The notes: generated by a model not told the origin, from the letters alone. A stretch of DNA of 64,000 bases from Microlunatus elymi (GCF_007362775.1 NZ_CP041692.1:3410001-3474000); one strand, 5' to 3'. Shown: positions 31,740-41,405, counted from the stretch's first letter. Program-made: numbers and translations.

Positions 31740-32732
31740 TCACTCCGCCGCGAGCACGACCTTGCCGAAGGCTGCGCCCGACTCCAACCGGGCGAAGGCG
31801 TCCCGAGCGTCGGCCAGCGGGTACGTGCTGTCGATCACCGGACGCAGGCCGGTCGAGACGAGCATGGAGACCAGGTCGGTCAGCTCGTCCTGGGTGCCCA
31901 TCGTGGATCCGATCACCCGCAGCGGCTTGAAGAAGATCTTGGTCAACTCGGCCTTCGCGGGTTCGGCACCCGACGTCGTACCGCAGATCACCACGGCACC
32001 GCCGGGCTTCAGCGAGTTGATCGAATGCGACCAGGTGGCGGCACCGACCGACTCCATCACCGCGTCCACCCGTTCCGGAAGCCGCTCGCCGGAGGGAAAC
32101 CAGGCGTGGGCGCCGAGCCGCACCGCGCGTTCGCCGCGTTCGGCCGACCGCGACGTGACCCAGACCCGCAGCCCCGCGTGCCGGGCCAGCAGCACCAACG
32201 CGGTGGCGACGCCACCGCCGGCACCCTGAGTCAGCACGGTGTTGCCTGGCCGCAGCCCGGATTGGGTGAACAGCATCCGATACGCGGTGAGCCAGGCCGT
32301 CGGCAGACAGGCCGCTTCGGCGAACGACAGCTCGGCGGGCTTGGCGATCAGATTCGTCCGCGGCACCCGGACCCGTTCCGCCAACGTGCCGGGGTAACGC
32401 TCCGACAGCAGGCTTCGCCGCGGATCGGCGGTGCTGTCCGGGCCGGTGAAGGACGGATCGTTGATCACCGCATGTACTAGCACCTCGTCGCCGTCGGCGG
32501 TGACCCCGGCCGCATCGCAGCCGAGCACCATCGGACAGGCCCGGGCCGGCAGACCGACGCCCTGCAACGAGAACAGGTCGTGGTGATTCAACGCGGCGGC
32601 ACGGACCTCGACCTCCACCCAGTCGCCCGGGACGAGCGCCCCACCAGGAGTCGAAGCGACCTCGAGGTCGCCGACCTCCAACGCGGCGAGCGGCTGATCG
32701 GCGTCGATCCGGGCTGCGTAGGCGGCAAGCAT
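31740..32732 (-). CDS. Zinc-type MDR oxidoreductase / quinone-oxidoreductase-like
   Basis: A 330-residue medium-chain dehydrogenase/reductase. The catalytic-domain motif AALNHHDLFSLQGVGLPARACPMVLGCDAAGV is followed by the nucleotide-binding domain VLTQGAGGGVATALVLLARHAGLRVWVTSRS and GGAVVICGTTSG. The missing Cys and Glu structural-zinc cluster suggests a zinc-independent or single-zinc member. The ATG at 32732 has AAGG about 8 nt upstream. It is divergent from galK over a 38-bp spacer. The substrate is unknown. Confidence 0.85.
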   Translation of the reverse strand: MLAAYAARIDADQPLAALEVGDLEVASTPGGALVPGDWVEVEVRAAALNHHDLFSLQGVGLPARACPMVLGCDAAGVTADGDEVLVHAVINDPSFTGPDSTADPRRSLLSERYPGTLAERVRVPRTNLIAKPAELSFAEAACLPTAWLTAYRMLFTQSGLRPGNTVLTQGAGGGVATALVLLARHAGLRVWVTSRSAERGERAVRLGAHAWFPSGERLPERVDAVMESVGAATWSHSINSLKPGGAVVICGTTSGAEPAKAELTKIFFKPLRVIGSTMGTQDELTDLVSMLVSTGLRPVIDSTYPLADARDAFARLESGAAFGKVVLAAE

Positions 32733-32770
32733 GCGATTCACCTTAGGGGCCGGTCTGACAGGATGTGCCG

Positions 32771-33937
32771 GTGGACCAAATCCAGCAACTGCTTCGAGTC
32801 AGCAAGCGGCAATACGGGCATCCGCCGTCCGGCGTCTGGGCGGCACCGGGCCGAGTCAACCTGATCGGCGAGCACACCGACTACAACGACGGCTTCGTGA
32901 TGCCGTTCGCGCTCGCCGAACGGACCCTGGTCGCCGCGACACCGCGCCCGGAGGAGACCTGGACCGTCTACTCCACCAACGTCGACGAACAGGTGGGCTT
33001 CGGCGCGGAGGAGCTGGTTCCCGGCATGCAGGGCTGGCAGGCGTACGTGGCCGGGGTGGTCTGGGCGTTGCGCGAGGCCGGGCATCCGGTCGCCGGGGCG
33101 GAGTTGACGATCAGCTCGACCGTGCCGGTCGGCGCCGGCCTGTCCTCCTCGGCCGCGTTGGAGTGCGCGGTGCTGACCGCGCTGGTGGATCTCTACCGGC
33201 TCGAGGTGCCGCTGCTGGAGCGCGCGGTGCTCGCCCGTCGCTGCGAGAACGAGTTCGTCGGCGCACCCACCGGTTTGATGGATCAGGCCGCCTCCACCCT
33301 GTGCACCGAGAACAATGCGCTCTTCCTGGACTGTCGCACGCACGCCTACCAGCAGGTGCCGCTGGATCTCGACGCCGCCGGGCTGGAGTTGCTGGTGATC
33401 GACACCCGCACCCCGCACACCCACGTCGACGGCGAGTACGCCGAGCGCCGGGGAACCTGCGAACGAGCGGCCGCCGTCCTCGACGTGCCGGCCCTGCGCG
33501 ACGTGGAGGATCTGGGCGAGGCACTGAAGCAGCTGCCCGACGAGTTGATGCGCAAGCGCGTCCGGCACGTGGTGACGGAGAACGAGCGAGTGCTGCAGGC
33601 CAAGGCGATCCTGGCCGACGACACCCTGCCGGTGACCGAACGCTTCGCCCGGCTCGGGCCGCTGCTGGACGCCTCTCACACCTCGATGCGTGACGACTTC
33701 GAGATCACCGTGCCGACGGTCGATCTGGCCGTCGAGACCGCCCGGTCGGCGGGGGCGATCGGCGCCCGGATGACCGGCGGCGGATTCGGCGGCTGCATCA
33801 TCGCGCTGGTGCCGCGGGAGACGGCGGGCAAGGTGGCGGCCGAGGTGGCCGATGCGTTCGACCGGGCCGGGTTCCGGGCGCCCACCCATTTCGTGGCGCG
33901 CCCGTCGGCCGGCGCGGGCGCGGTTGCGCTGAACTAG
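32771..33937 (+). CDS. galK: Galactokinase
   Basis: A 388-residue GHMP kinase that phosphorylates alpha-D-galactose at C1, the first step of the Leloir pathway. The galactokinase signature GRVNLIGEHTDYNDGFVMP is near residues 27-46. The ATP-binding GAGLSSSAALE motif is near 118, and MTGGGFGGCI is near 335. AGGA lies 7 nt before the GTG at 32771; the GTG at 32765 would place it too close. Galactose freed by the GH2 enzyme at 14160 could be its substrate. galT and galE are not in the window. Confidence 0.95.
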   Translation: MDQIQQLLRVSKRQYGHPPSGVWAAPGRVNLIGEHTDYNDGFVMPFALAERTLVAATPRPEETWTVYSTNVDEQVGFGAEELVPGMQGWQAYVAGVVWALREAGHPVAGAELTISSTVPVGAGLSSSAALECAVLTALVDLYRLEVPLLERAVLARRCENEFVGAPTGLMDQAASTLCTENNALFLDCRTHAYQQVPLDLDAAGLELLVIDTRTPHTHVDGEYAERRGTCERAAAVLDVPALRDVEDLGEALKQLPDELMRKRVRHVVTENERVLQAKAILADDTLPVTERFARLGPLLDASHTSMRDDFEITVPTVDLAVETARSAGAIGARMTGGGFGGCIIALVPRETAGKVAAEVADAFDRAGFRAPTHFVARPSAGAGAVALN

Positions 33938-33952
33938 CCCAGAATCAGAACT

Positions 33953-33969
33953 GGCTACGCGACGTAGCC
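33953..33969 (+). terminator. Short hairpin after galK
   Basis: GGCTACG and CGTAGCC form a perfect 7-bp stem with a 3-nt loop, 16 nt after the galK stop. No T-tract follows, so termination is only a possibility. The rest of this 195-nt gap shows no recognisable riboswitch or RNA. Confidence 0.3.
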
Positions 33970-34132
33970 GGAGGGCTGAAACTTGATGGCAACACGGGTC
34001 TGATCAGATACCAGCCTTGGCCGGTACTGCGATCGGCCGTTTACGGTGTCGGGCGAGCAAGCAGCCCCGGCGGATGGATCCGGTCGGACGGGTTCGCAGC
34101 GGTTGATCGGGGCGAATGACAAGGAGCACGAC

Positions 34133-35032
34133 GTGAAACTCAAGTACAAGATGGGGGCGGTCGCACTCGCGGCGGCCACCACGCTGGCCGTGGCCGCCTG
34201 CGGTTCCAACTCGTTGAGCGGCGAGCCGGCCGGCAAGACCTCTTCGCAGCCGAGTCAGAAGGCCGATCAGGCACTCTTCGACAAGCTGCCGGACAAGATC
34301 AAACAGAGCAAGAAGATCGTCATCGGCAGCGACGCCAGTTACGCACCGAACGAGTTCTTCGCCGGCGACGGGAAGACCATCCAGGGCGCCGACGTGGACC
34401 TGTTCAACGCGGTCGCGGCCAAGCTCGGCGTGAAGACCGAGTGGCAGAACGCCAACTTCGATTCGATCATCATCGGCGTCAACGGCGGCAAGTACGACGT
34501 GGGCGTCTCGTCCTTCACCATCAACGCCGACCGGATGAAGCAGGTCAACATGATCAGCTACTACAACGCCGGCACCCAATGGGCCACCGCCAAGGGCAAC
34601 CCGAAGAAGGTCGAGCCGGACAACGCCTGTGGCAAGACCATTGCGGTCCAGCGGGCCACCGTACAGGACACCGATGATCTTCCTGCCCGGCAGAAGAAGT
34701 GCGGTGCGAACAAGATCAAGATCCTCCGGTTCACCGGCCAGAACGAAGCCACCGCCGCGGTGGTCAGCGGCCGCGCGGACGCGATGCTGGCAGACTCCCC
34801 CGTCACCCAGTACGCGGTGAAGCAGTCGGGTGGCAAGTTGGAGACCCTCGGTGACGTCTACGACTCCGCCCCCTACGGTTACGTCGTGCCCAAGGACGAG
34901 ACCCAGTTCGCCGACGCGCTGGCCGCAGCACTCAAGGAAGTCAAGCAGGACGGCGGCTACGACGCCGCGCTGAAGAAATGGGGCATCGAGTCCGGCGGCA
35001 TCTCCGACTTCCAGGTGAACCCGACCAGCTGA
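34133..35032 (+). CDS. Polar amino-acid ABC transporter binding lipoprotein
   Basis: A 299-residue extracellular binding protein of the HisJ/GlnH family. The N-terminus is a lipoprotein signal with lipobox LAVAAC and Cys near residue 22. The ligand domain has VIGSDASYAPNEFF, FDSIIIGVNGGKYDVGVSSFTINADR and PYGYVVPKDE, as in polar amino-acid binders. The GTG at 34133 has AAGGAG 6 nt upstream. It heads an operon with permease, ATPase, GNAT and enolase-superfamily genes. The 195-nt leader after galK shows only a weak hairpin at 33953-33969. Confidence 0.92.
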   Translation: MKLKYKMGAVALAAATTLAVAACGSNSLSGEPAGKTSSQPSQKADQALFDKLPDKIKQSKKIVIGSDASYAPNEFFAGDGKTIQGADVDLFNAVAAKLGVKTEWQNANFDSIIIGVNGGKYDVGVSSFTINADRMKQVNMISYYNAGTQWATAKGNPKKVEPDNACGKTIAVQRATVQDTDDLPARQKKCGANKIKILRFTGQNEATAAVVSGRADAMLADSPVTQYAVKQSGGKLETLGDVYDSAPYGYVVPKDETQFADALAAALKEVKQDGGYDAALKKWGIESGGISDFQVNPTS

Positions 35033-35045
35033 TCGGTCAGTGATC

Positions 35046-36008
35046 ATGAGTTCCTCCGAACAACAGCCCACGGCCTCACGTCCCGGGATCATCGAGGCGG
35101 TCCCGGTCCGGCACTACGGCCGTTGGGTGCTGGCCGCCGTCGTGATCGTGCTGGCCGCGATGTTCCTGAACCTGATGATCTTCAACCCGGCCTTCAACTG
35201 GCGGCTGGTGCTGGAGGTGATGAACCAGACCCCGGTGATCCAGGGCCTGTTGGTCGGGACCTTGCTGGTCACCCTGCTGACCATGATCATCGGCATCGTC
35301 GGCGGCGTCATCCTGGCGGTGATGCGGCTGTCGGACAACCCGATCCTCAAGGGCGTGGCCTGGTTCTACGCCTGGGTGTTCCGTTCCATCCCGCGCTACG
35401 TGCTGCTGGTGTTCATGGGTGCGGCGATGGGATTGATCTTCCCCGACGGCATCTCCCTGGGGGTTCCGTTCGACTGGGTGATCATGAACTTCCTCGGCCT
35501 GCATGGTGATCTTCGGTTCGCTCACTTCAACGCCAACGTGATCTTCGGCGGTCTGGTCGGCGCGGTGATCGGCCTCGGTGCCTCCGAGGCGGCGTACATG
35601 TCGGAGATCGCCCGGGCCGGCATCCTCAGCGTCGACCGAGGTCAGTACGAGGCCGCCGAGGCGCTCGGGTTGAGCCGGACCAGAACCATGCGGCGGATCG
35701 TGCTGCCGCAGGCGATGCGGGTGATCGTGCCGCCGACCGGCAACGAGACCATCGCGATGATGAAGGACACCTCGCTGCTCGGCGGCATGGGCTCGGTCAC
35801 CATGGAGCTTTTCGTTCAGGTACAGGCGATCGGCAACCGCACGTACGAGTTCGTACCGGCCTACATGGCCGCGATCGTCTACTACTTGATCATCACCAGC
35901 ATCCTGATGATCGGCCAGTCCTATCTGGAACGCCGGTTCGGCCGTGGCTTCGGCGGCTCCGCCGCCCCCAAGGCCACCGCGGCGCTGCGAGCAGGGAGTG
36001 CACATTGA
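35046..36008 (+). CDS. Polar amino-acid ABC transporter permease
   Basis: A 320-residue HisM/GlnP-type permease. It has an N-terminal cytoplasmic stretch, then membrane helices ([46 protein letters not shown]) and the coupling-loop region [30 protein letters not shown] that contacts the ATPase. An insertion between early helices ([20 protein letters not shown]) makes it longer than minimal family members. ATG at 35046 is preferred over GTG at 35040, though both lack a strong ribosome site. The stop overlaps the TTG start of the ATPase gene. Confidence 0.9.
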   Translation: MSSSEQQPTASRPGIIEAVPVRHYGRWVLAAVVIVLAAMFLNLMIFNPAFNWRLVLEVMNQTPVIQGLLVGTLLVTLLTMIIGIVGGVILAVMRLSDNPILKGVAWFYAWVFRSIPRYVLLVFMGAAMGLIFPDGISLGVPFDWVIMNFLGLHGDLRFAHFNANVIFGGLVGAVIGLGASEAAYMSEIARAGILSVDRGQYEAAEALGLSRTRTMRRIVLPQAMRVIVPPTGNETIAMMKDTSLLGGMGSVTMELFVQVQAIGNRTYEFVPAYMAAIVYYLIITSILMIGQSYLERRFGRGFGGSAAPKATAALRAGSAH

Positions 36009-36823
36009 GTACGTCGACGAGCTCAGCACCCCTGGTGCACGCGGTGAACGTGATCAAGCACTTCGGCAGCCACCAGGTGCTGCAGGGCATCGACTTCGAC
36101 GTGTCCCGCGGCGAGGTGATCTGTCTGCTCGGACCGAGCGGATCCGGCAAGACAACCCTGCTCCGGTTGGTGAATCAGCTGGAGAAGCTGACCGGCGGAC
36201 GGATCTGGTTCGACGGCGAACTGCTCGGCTTCACCGAACGGGACGGCAAGTTGTACACCCGCAACGATCGCGACATCGCCCGGCAGCGCGCCAAGATCGG
36301 CATGGTGTTCCAGCGCTTCAACCTCTTCCCGCACAAGACGGCACTGGAGAACGTGATCGAGGCGCCGCGGCAGGTCAAGGGGCTGTCGAAGAAGACCGCG
36401 ATCACCGAGGCGATGGCCCTGCTGGATCGGGTCGGGCTGGCCGATCGCGCCAACTACTACCCGTCCCAGTTGTCCGGCGGCCAGCAGCAGCGGGTGGCGA
36501 TCGCCCGCGCGTTGGCGATGCGACCGGAGCTGATGTTGTTCGACGAACCGACCTCCGCGCTCGATCCCGAGCTGGTCGGCGAGGTGCTCGCGGTGATGCG
36601 CGACCTGGCCTCGGCCGGGATGACCATGATCGTCGTCACCCACGAGATGGCGTTCGCCAACGAGGTCGCCGACCGGGTGGTGTTCATGGACGCCGGTGTG
36701 GTGGTCGAGCAGGGACCGCCGGCCGAGGTGCTGCTGCATCCCCAACACGAACGGACCAAGTCCTTCCTGCGTCGGGTGCGGCAGGAGGCCGAGGTGGAGA
36801 GCGCGAGGATCCGATTGCCGTGA
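36005..36823 (+). CDS. Polar amino-acid ABC transporter ATPase (GlnQ/HisP type)
   Basis: A 272-residue ABC ATPase. Walker A is GPSGSGKTT near residue 46, the signature is [15 protein letters not shown], Walker B is [13 protein letters not shown] and the switch His is in VTHEMAFA. It energises the permease and binding protein encoded just upstream. The TTG start overlaps the permease TGA, and GGAG lies upstream, so translation is coupled. The stop overlaps the next GTG (GTGA). A 13-residue insert, [13 protein letters not shown], after the first strands is common in this subfamily. Confidence 0.93.
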   Translation: MSTSTSSAPLVHAVNVIKHFGSHQVLQGIDFDVSRGEVICLLGPSGSGKTTLLRLVNQLEKLTGGRIWFDGELLGFTERDGKLYTRNDRDIARQRAKIGMVFQRFNLFPHKTALENVIEAPRQVKGLSKKTAITEAMALLDRVGLADRANYYPSQLSGGQQQRVAIARALAMRPELMLFDEPTSALDPELVGEVLAVMRDLASAGMTMIVVTHEMAFANEVADRVVFMDAGVVVEQGPPAEVLLHPQHERTKSFLRRVRQEAEVESARIRLP

Positions 36824-37614
36824 CCGATGCCGACCAACTGGACATCAAGATCATCACTCTGCGGACGGCGGAGCAGCGGCAGCAGGCCGCGGCGCTGTAT
36901 CGCTCGGTCTTCGGCTACGACCATCCGGCGTACGGAGTCAACCCGCGGCTGCTGGCCGGGCTGAGCAGCAACGGCGGTTCGGTGATCGGCGCTCTGGACA
37001 ACAACGACCGACTGGTCGGCTTCACGTTCGGCTTCCTCGGCACCGATCAGCTCAGCACCTACCACTACTCACAAGCCGCGGTTGTCGCCACGGATCTGCA
37101 GGGTCAGGGACTCGGCCGGCAACTCAAGCTGGCCCAACGTGAGGTCGCGCTGCGTTCCGGGGTGACGTCGATGCGCTGGGCCTACGATCCGCTGCTGACT
37201 CGCAACGCACACTTCAACCTGGACGTGCTCGGCGCCCGCGGAATCGCCTTCTATCCGGACCTGTACGACGAACCGGGCACCGACCGGGTGTTGATCAACT
37301 GGGATCTCGACGATCTCCCCGCGAGCGTTCGGACCGGCACCGCGGCCGCCGCAGTCGATCATGGCGAAGCTGATCTTCCGACCGAGGAGAGCGCGGTCTG
37401 GGGCCGACCGATCACCGACGGCGACCGACTGCTGTTGCCGGTGCCGGCCAGGATCGATCATCTGCGTGAGCACCGGCCCAGGGCGGCGGCGGACATCGCC
37501 CAGGCCGTCGGCGAATTCTTCACCGAGGCGTTCGACGACGGCTACCAGGCCGTCTCCTGCCGAGCTGTCGGCAGCACCGCTTTCTATGTCCTCAAGCAGT
37601 TCGACGAGGTGTGA
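36820..37614 (+). CDS. COG3375-type GNAT, candidate D-amino-acid N-succinyltransferase
   Basis: A 264-residue GNAT-fold protein. The acetyl-CoA loop is in [26 protein letters not shown] (about residues 88-113), followed by [22 protein letters not shown]. This resembles the COG3375 group whose genes neighbour N-succinylamino-acid racemases. In Geobacillus the neighbouring GNAT is reported to succinylate D-amino acids. Here it starts by overlapping the ATPase stop and is followed at 37626 by the racemase-like enolase. The acyl donor and substrate are inferred from context. Confidence 0.82.
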   Translation: MTDADQLDIKIITLRTAEQRQQAAALYRSVFGYDHPAYGVNPRLLAGLSSNGGSVIGALDNNDRLVGFTFGFLGTDQLSTYHYSQAAVVATDLQGQGLGRQLKLAQREVALRSGVTSMRWAYDPLLTRNAHFNLDVLGARGIAFYPDLYDEPGTDRVLINWDLDDLPASVRTGTAAAAVDHGEADLPTEESAVWGRPITDGDRLLLPVPARIDHLREHRPRAAADIAQAVGEFFTEAFDDGYQAVSCRAVGSTAFYVLKQFDEV

Positions 37615-37625
37615 GGAGAGCTCCC

Positions 37626-38741
37626 ATGCAGGTCGTCAGCGCTCGGATGCACCGGGTCCGGCAATCGCTGGTGCACGAATTCCGGACCAGCTCGCATCAG
37701 AAGAGCTACCTGGAACACATCCTGATCGAGCTCCATGATCGGGACGGCGCGATCGGCTGGGGGGAGATCGCCTCCCCCAGCGGACCGTTCTACTGCCCGG
37801 AGACGACCGACACCTGCTGGACGATCACCGAGAAGTATCTGCTGCCGGGGCTGATCGGGACCACATGGCAGCATCCGGCCGAGGCCGCCGGGACCTGGGC
37901 GAAAGTCCGCGGCAACCCGTTCGCCAAGGCCGGCGTGGACATGGCGGTCTGGGCGTTGTGGTCACTGGTCGAGGGCGTCGGGCTGGCCCGTGCCCTCGGC
38001 GGCACCCGGGACCGCGTGGTCGCCGGAGTCTCGCTCGGCATCGAACCGACCATCGACGATCTGCTCGAGCAGGTTCGTCGGCACACCGACGCGGGGTATC
38101 CGCGGGTGAAGTTGAAGATCGCCCCGGGCTGGGACGTCGAGCCGGTACGGGCCGTCCGGGAGCGTTTCGGTGATCTTGATCTGCATGTGGACGCGAACGG
38201 GATCTACACCGACAGCGAAGATCATCTGGCCGCGCTGACCGCCCTGGACGACTGTGCGCTGACCATGATCGAACAGCCGTTCGCGCCCCGCGATTTCGCT
38301 TCCCACGCTCGGTTGCAGGCCAAGATCAACACGCCGGTGTGCCTGGACGAGAGCGTGGAGACCGTCGACGACCTGCGGACCGCGATCGCGCTCGACGCGA
38401 TCGGGGTGCTCAACATCAAGGTGTCCCGGATGGGCGGTCTGACACCGGCGCTGGCCGCTCATGATGTTGCCCAGCAGCACGACATCGCGGTCTGGTGCGG
38501 CGGCATGCACGAATTCGGCATCGGCCGCGCCGCCAACGTGGCGATCTCCAGCCTGCCCGGCTTCACCCTGCCGTCCGACGTGTCCGCCTCGGCCAAGTAC
38601 TACGCCCGGGACGTGATCATCCCCGAGGTGATCGCCGACCACGGCGTGGTCATCGTCCCGACCGCGCCCGGCCTCGGCCACCAGATCGACACCGACTTCA
38701 TCGCCGAGAACACCCTGCAGTCGGCCACCGTCGGCCGCTGA
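37626..38741 (+). CDS. Enolase-superfamily o-succinylbenzoate synthase / N-succinylamino-acid racemase
   Basis: A 371-residue muconate-lactonizing-subgroup enolase. The catalytic Lys pair is in RVKLKIAPGW near residue 163. Metal ligands are in HVDANGIY, MIEQPFAPRDF and CLDESVE, and the opposite Lys is in NIKVSRMGG. These match the OSBS/NSAR family (MenC-like, divalent metal). No other menaquinone genes are nearby, while a GNAT and amino-acid transporter are. Racemisation of N-succinylamino acids is therefore more likely than menaquinone synthesis. GAGGAG precedes the ATG at 37626; a GTG at 37611 also exists. Confidence 0.88.
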   Translation: MQVVSARMHRVRQSLVHEFRTSSHQKSYLEHILIELHDRDGAIGWGEIASPSGPFYCPETTDTCWTITEKYLLPGLIGTTWQHPAEAAGTWAKVRGNPFAKAGVDMAVWALWSLVEGVGLARALGGTRDRVVAGVSLGIEPTIDDLLEQVRRHTDAGYPRVKLKIAPGWDVEPVRAVRERFGDLDLHVDANGIYTDSEDHLAALTALDDCALTMIEQPFAPRDFASHARLQAKINTPVCLDESVETVDDLRTAIALDAIGVLNIKVSRMGGLTPALAAHDVAQQHDIAVWCGGMHEFGIGRAANVAISSLPGFTLPSDVSASAKYYARDVIIPEVIADHGVVIVPTAPGLGHQIDTDFIAENTLQSATVGR

Positions 38742-38785
38742 GCCGATCCGCCCGTACGACGTCCGCTCGCGCCGCGGCGCGCTCG

Positions 38786-39286
38786 TCAGCGACGCTTGGC
38801 GGGCCGGCCGGACTGTTTGCGCCCCGATCCCTTCGGAGAAGGGTTGTCGGCCTCCGAGCCCGGCAACCGGCGGCCCTCGGTGAAGACCGCGGTGGATGCC
38901 GGCAGGAAGATGCAGACCAGCACGATCGCCGCGGTCACGAACAGCGCCGCCGACAACCAGCCGATGCTGCCCTTGAATCCCCAAGCCAACGGGAGATGCA
39001 GCAGTTGCAGCGCGACCGCGGGACCGCGGGACCATTGCCGGCCGAGCGCGATGCCGCGGCCGACCAGTGCGAGCGCAACACCCCAGGCTATCAGCATTCC
39101 GGCCACCCCGTAGCCGACGCCGGCAGCCACGTTCGTCATCCGGGTGATGATCAGTACGCCGTACACGATCACCGCGAGCGCCTCGAACCACATCACGCCC
39201 GCCGCGACCCACAGCGCCGGCCGGGCGCTGCCCGCGGCACCGGCCGGCTCGGTGCTCTGCGGCGTACGGTCCTGGGGGCGATTCAC
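38786..39286 (-). CDS. Four-helix membrane protein, unknown function
   Basis: A 166-residue membrane protein with a hydrophilic N-terminus (NRPQDRTPQSTEPAG) and four predicted helices (LWVAAGVMWFEALAVIVYGV, AGVGYGVAGMLIAWGVALAL, VALQLLHLPLAWG, LSAALFVTAAIVLVCIFLPA). The C-terminal tail is basic (SGRKQSGRPAKRR). The GTG at 39286 has AGGGTGG 5 nt upstream. No family function is known to me. It lies upstream of, and divergent from, whiB1. Confidence 0.75.
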   Translation of the reverse strand: MNRPQDRTPQSTEPAGAAGSARPALWVAAGVMWFEALAVIVYGVLIITRMTNVAAGVGYGVAGMLIAWGVALALVGRGIALGRQWSRGPAVALQLLHLPLAWGFKGSIGWLSAALFVTAAIVLVCIFLPASTAVFTEGRRLPGSEADNPSPKGSGRKQSGRPAKRR

Positions 39287-39390
39287 GACGACCACCCTAG
39301 ATCCAGCCCGAATCGGCCGACAATCCGGCTGTGACCTGCCCAAATGTGAGCGACTCAACGCGGCGCCCCCCTTGTGCGTTCGTCAAATAC

Positions 39391-39420
39391 TTGACAGTGT
39401 TGTTGCTCGGACCGGGGGAC
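39391..39420 (+). promoter_or_regulatory. TTGACA -35-type box upstream of whiB1
   Basis: TTGACA at 39391-39396 lies about 105 nt upstream of the whiB1 start. No good -10 hexamer follows at 17-18 nt, so the assignment is weak. The rest of the 216-bp gap between the divergent genes shows no other clear element. Confidence 0.3.
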
Positions 39421-39502
39421 GGCACGGATCGTGCAAGCCCGGTCCCGATCATGTTGTCCGCGAAACCGCGGATCTGGACCAGATGTGAGGAGTAGTACGC
39501 CC

Positions 39503-39754
39503 ATGGATTGGCGCCACAAGGCTGCCTGCCTGGATGAAGATCCGGAGCTGTTCTTCCCGATCGGGAACACCGGCCCGGCTCTTCTGCAGATCGAAGAGGC
39601 CAAGCAGGTTTGCCGTCGTTGCGATGTGCGCGAGGCCTGCCTGCAATGGGCATTGGAGAACGGCCAGGACCACGGCGTCTGGGGTGGCATGAGCGAGGAC
39701 GAGCGGCGTGCGCTGAAGCGCCGGGCCGCACGATCTCGCATTCGTACCGCCTGA
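39503..39754 (+). CDS. whiB1: WhiB-family iron-sulfur regulator (WhiB1-like)
   Basis: An 83-residue WhiB protein. The four [4Fe-4S] cysteines are Cys9, Cys37, Cys40 and Cys46 (VCRRCDVREAC), followed by the G-[VI]-W-G-G turn (GVWGGMSEDERR) and a basic C-terminal tail. WhiB proteins bind sigma region 4 and sense NO or redox state. The identity as WhiB1 rests on size and on the divergent/convergent neighbour pdtaS, as in mycobacteria. GAGGAG is upstream of the ATG. A strong terminator follows. Confidence 0.93.
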   Translation: MDWRHKAACLDEDPELFFPIGNTGPALLQIEEAKQVCRRCDVREACLQWALENGQDHGVWGGMSEDERRALKRRAARSRIRTA

Positions 39755-39779
39755 AACGCACACCGTTCACTTTATTTGA

Positions 39780-39807
39780 GCGTCGGCCAATGGCGGCCGG
39801 CGCTTTT
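39780..39807 (+). terminator. Rho-independent terminator of whiB1
   Basis: A 9-bp stem (39780-39788 with 39795-39803, one G-U pair) with a 6-nt loop is followed by TTTT. It lies 25 nt after the whiB1 stop and before the convergent pdtaS end. Confidence 0.82.
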
Positions 39808-39848
39808 CTGTGTCCTCGCCCCGTTCTGTGCGCCCGCGCGCAGACGCG

Positions 39849-41405
39849 TCAGCGTTCCTTCCACGGACAGGGCAGATCGACCACCGCGCGGGTGCCGGAG
39901 GCGTCGGTGCGGTTGCTCAACTCGAAGGTGCCGCCGAGTTCGCCGACCAGTCCGGTGACGATCGACAAGCCGAGGCTCTTCCGGCGGCTGTCGGTGATCG
40001 AGAACCCGTCCGGCAGCCCGGGGCCGCTGTCGATCACCACCATCCGCAGCCGACCGTCTCCGACCGTCGGCTCGACCACCACCTCCCCGGTCCGCGGCGA
40101 CTCGTCGCTCCGCCCCGGGTTGAGCACCTCGGTCAGCACGTCGCCGTCGTCGCCGTCGTCACCGTCGACGCCGTCGCCGCCGACCAGCCCGTGCTCGACC
40201 GCGTTCTGGCAGAGCTCGGTCATCACCAACGACAGGTTGGCCGCGACTCCGGACGAGACGACCCCGAAGCTGCCCTTCCGGTAGGCCCGGACCGCGCCGT
40301 CGGCGGCAGCCACGTCACCGACCATTTTCAAGATCAGATCGGCCACCTTGTCGAAGTCGACCATCTCGTCGAAGGCCTGCGACAACGTCTCGTGCACGAT
40401 CGCGATCGAGGCCACCCGCGACATCGCCTCGTTCAGCGCCTGCTTGGCCAGCGGTGCGTCGATCCGCCGGGCCTGCATCCGCAACAGCGCGGCGACCGTC
40501 TGCAGATTGTTCTTCACCCGGTGATGAATCTCCCGGATGGTCGCTTCCTTGCTCAGCAACTTCCGTTCGGTCCGCCGCAGGTCGGTGACGTCACGCAACA
40601 GCACGATCGCGCCGGTCCGAGTGCCGCCCGGAGTCAGCGGCACGATCCGCATGGTGACGTGCGCCGTACCCGCTTCGATCTCCATCTCCCGGGCCCGTCG
40701 GCCGACCAGCGCCGAGCTGAGCGAGTCGTGCACCGGTTCGTCCGAGGCCGGGACCAGATCCTGGGTCAGCTCGGTCAGGTCCTGATCCACCAGGTCGCCG
40801 GTCAGCCCGAGCCGGCGGTAGGCGCTGAGCGCGTTCGGGCTGGCGAAGACCACGTCATGGTCGGCGTCGGTACGGATGAACCCGTCGCCTACCCGGAGCC
40901 CGGTCATCACTCCTCCGTCGGCGGACGGGAAGTCACCGGCGGTGACCATCTGGGCCAGCTCGGAGGCCGACTGCAGGTAGGTCTGCTCCAACGCACCGGC
41001 GGTCCGGATGGCCAGCTGGTTGGTGTGCTGCTCGACCACCGCGATGGTCCGGCCGTCATGGCCGACCGGGATGGCGTGCACGTCGACCGGGATGCCGGCC
41101 TGCAGCTTGCCCTGGCTGGTCTGGGTGATGGTGCCCAGCAGGAACGCCTCGGAGACCAGATGCTCCGGCGAGTACGCGATCAGGTCGCCGACCACGTCGT
41201 CGACCAACGCGGTCGGACCGGTCGTCGGCCGCACCTGCGCTGCCGCCCAGAACACGTTGCCGTCCGGCTCCGGCACCCACAGCACCAGATCGGAGAAGGC
41301 CAGGTCGGCCAGCAGCTGCCACTCCTCCAGCAGCACCCGCAGCCAGCGCACGTCATCGTCGGAGAGTGCGGTGTGTTCGGCGACGACCTCCGACATGGAC
41401 GGCAT
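39849..41405 (-). CDS. pdtaS: PdtaS-type sensor histidine kinase (GAF-PAS-HisKA_2-HATPase)
   Basis: A 518-residue soluble histidine kinase. An N-terminal GAF-like domain (LVLWVPEPDGNVFWAAAQVRPT) is followed by a PAS-like domain (GDGFIRTDADHDVVFASPNALSAYRRLG), then the HisKA_2 dimerisation helix with phospho-acceptor His in EIHHRVKNNLQT near residue 298. The HATPase domain has LVMTELCQNAVEHGL and GPGLPDGFS. In mycobacteria PdtaS phosphorylates the RNA-binding antiterminator PdtaR. The ATG at 41405 has GGAGG 8 nt upstream. It is convergent with whiB1, as in M. tuberculosis. Confidence 0.93.
   Translation of the reverse strand: MPSMSEVVAEHTALSDDDVRWLRVLLEEWQLLADLAFSDLVLWVPEPDGNVFWAAAQVRPTTGPTALVDDVVGDLIAYSPEHLVSEAFLLGTITQTSQGKLQAGIPVDVHAIPVGHDGRTIAVVEQHTNQLAIRTAGALEQTYLQSASELAQMVTAGDFPSADGGVMTGLRVGDGFIRTDADHDVVFASPNALSAYRRLGLTGDLVDQDLTELTQDLVPASDEPVHDSLSSALVGRRAREMEIEAGTAHVTMRIVPLTPGGTRTGAIVLLRDVTDLRRTERKLLSKEATIREIHHRVKNNLQTVAALLRMQARRIDAPLAKQALNEAMSRVASIAIVHETLSQAFDEMVDFDKVADLILKMVGDVAAADGAVRAYRKGSFGVVSSGVAANLSLVMTELCQNAVEHGLVGGDGVDGDDGDDGDVLTEVLNPGRSDESPRTGEVVVEPTVGDGRLRMVVIDSGPGLPDGFSITDSRRKSLGLSIVTGLVGELGGTFELSNRTDASGTRAVVDLPCPWKER

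Noticed and set aside
33938-34132. Riboswitch upstream of the amino-acid binding-protein gene
   Set aside because: Only a weak 7-bp hairpin is visible and no known aptamer core could be recognised.
37626-38741. Assignment of the enolase as menC of menaquinone synthesis
   Set aside because: No other men genes are nearby, and the GNAT and amino-acid importer context favours N-succinylamino-acid racemase. Dual function is not excluded.
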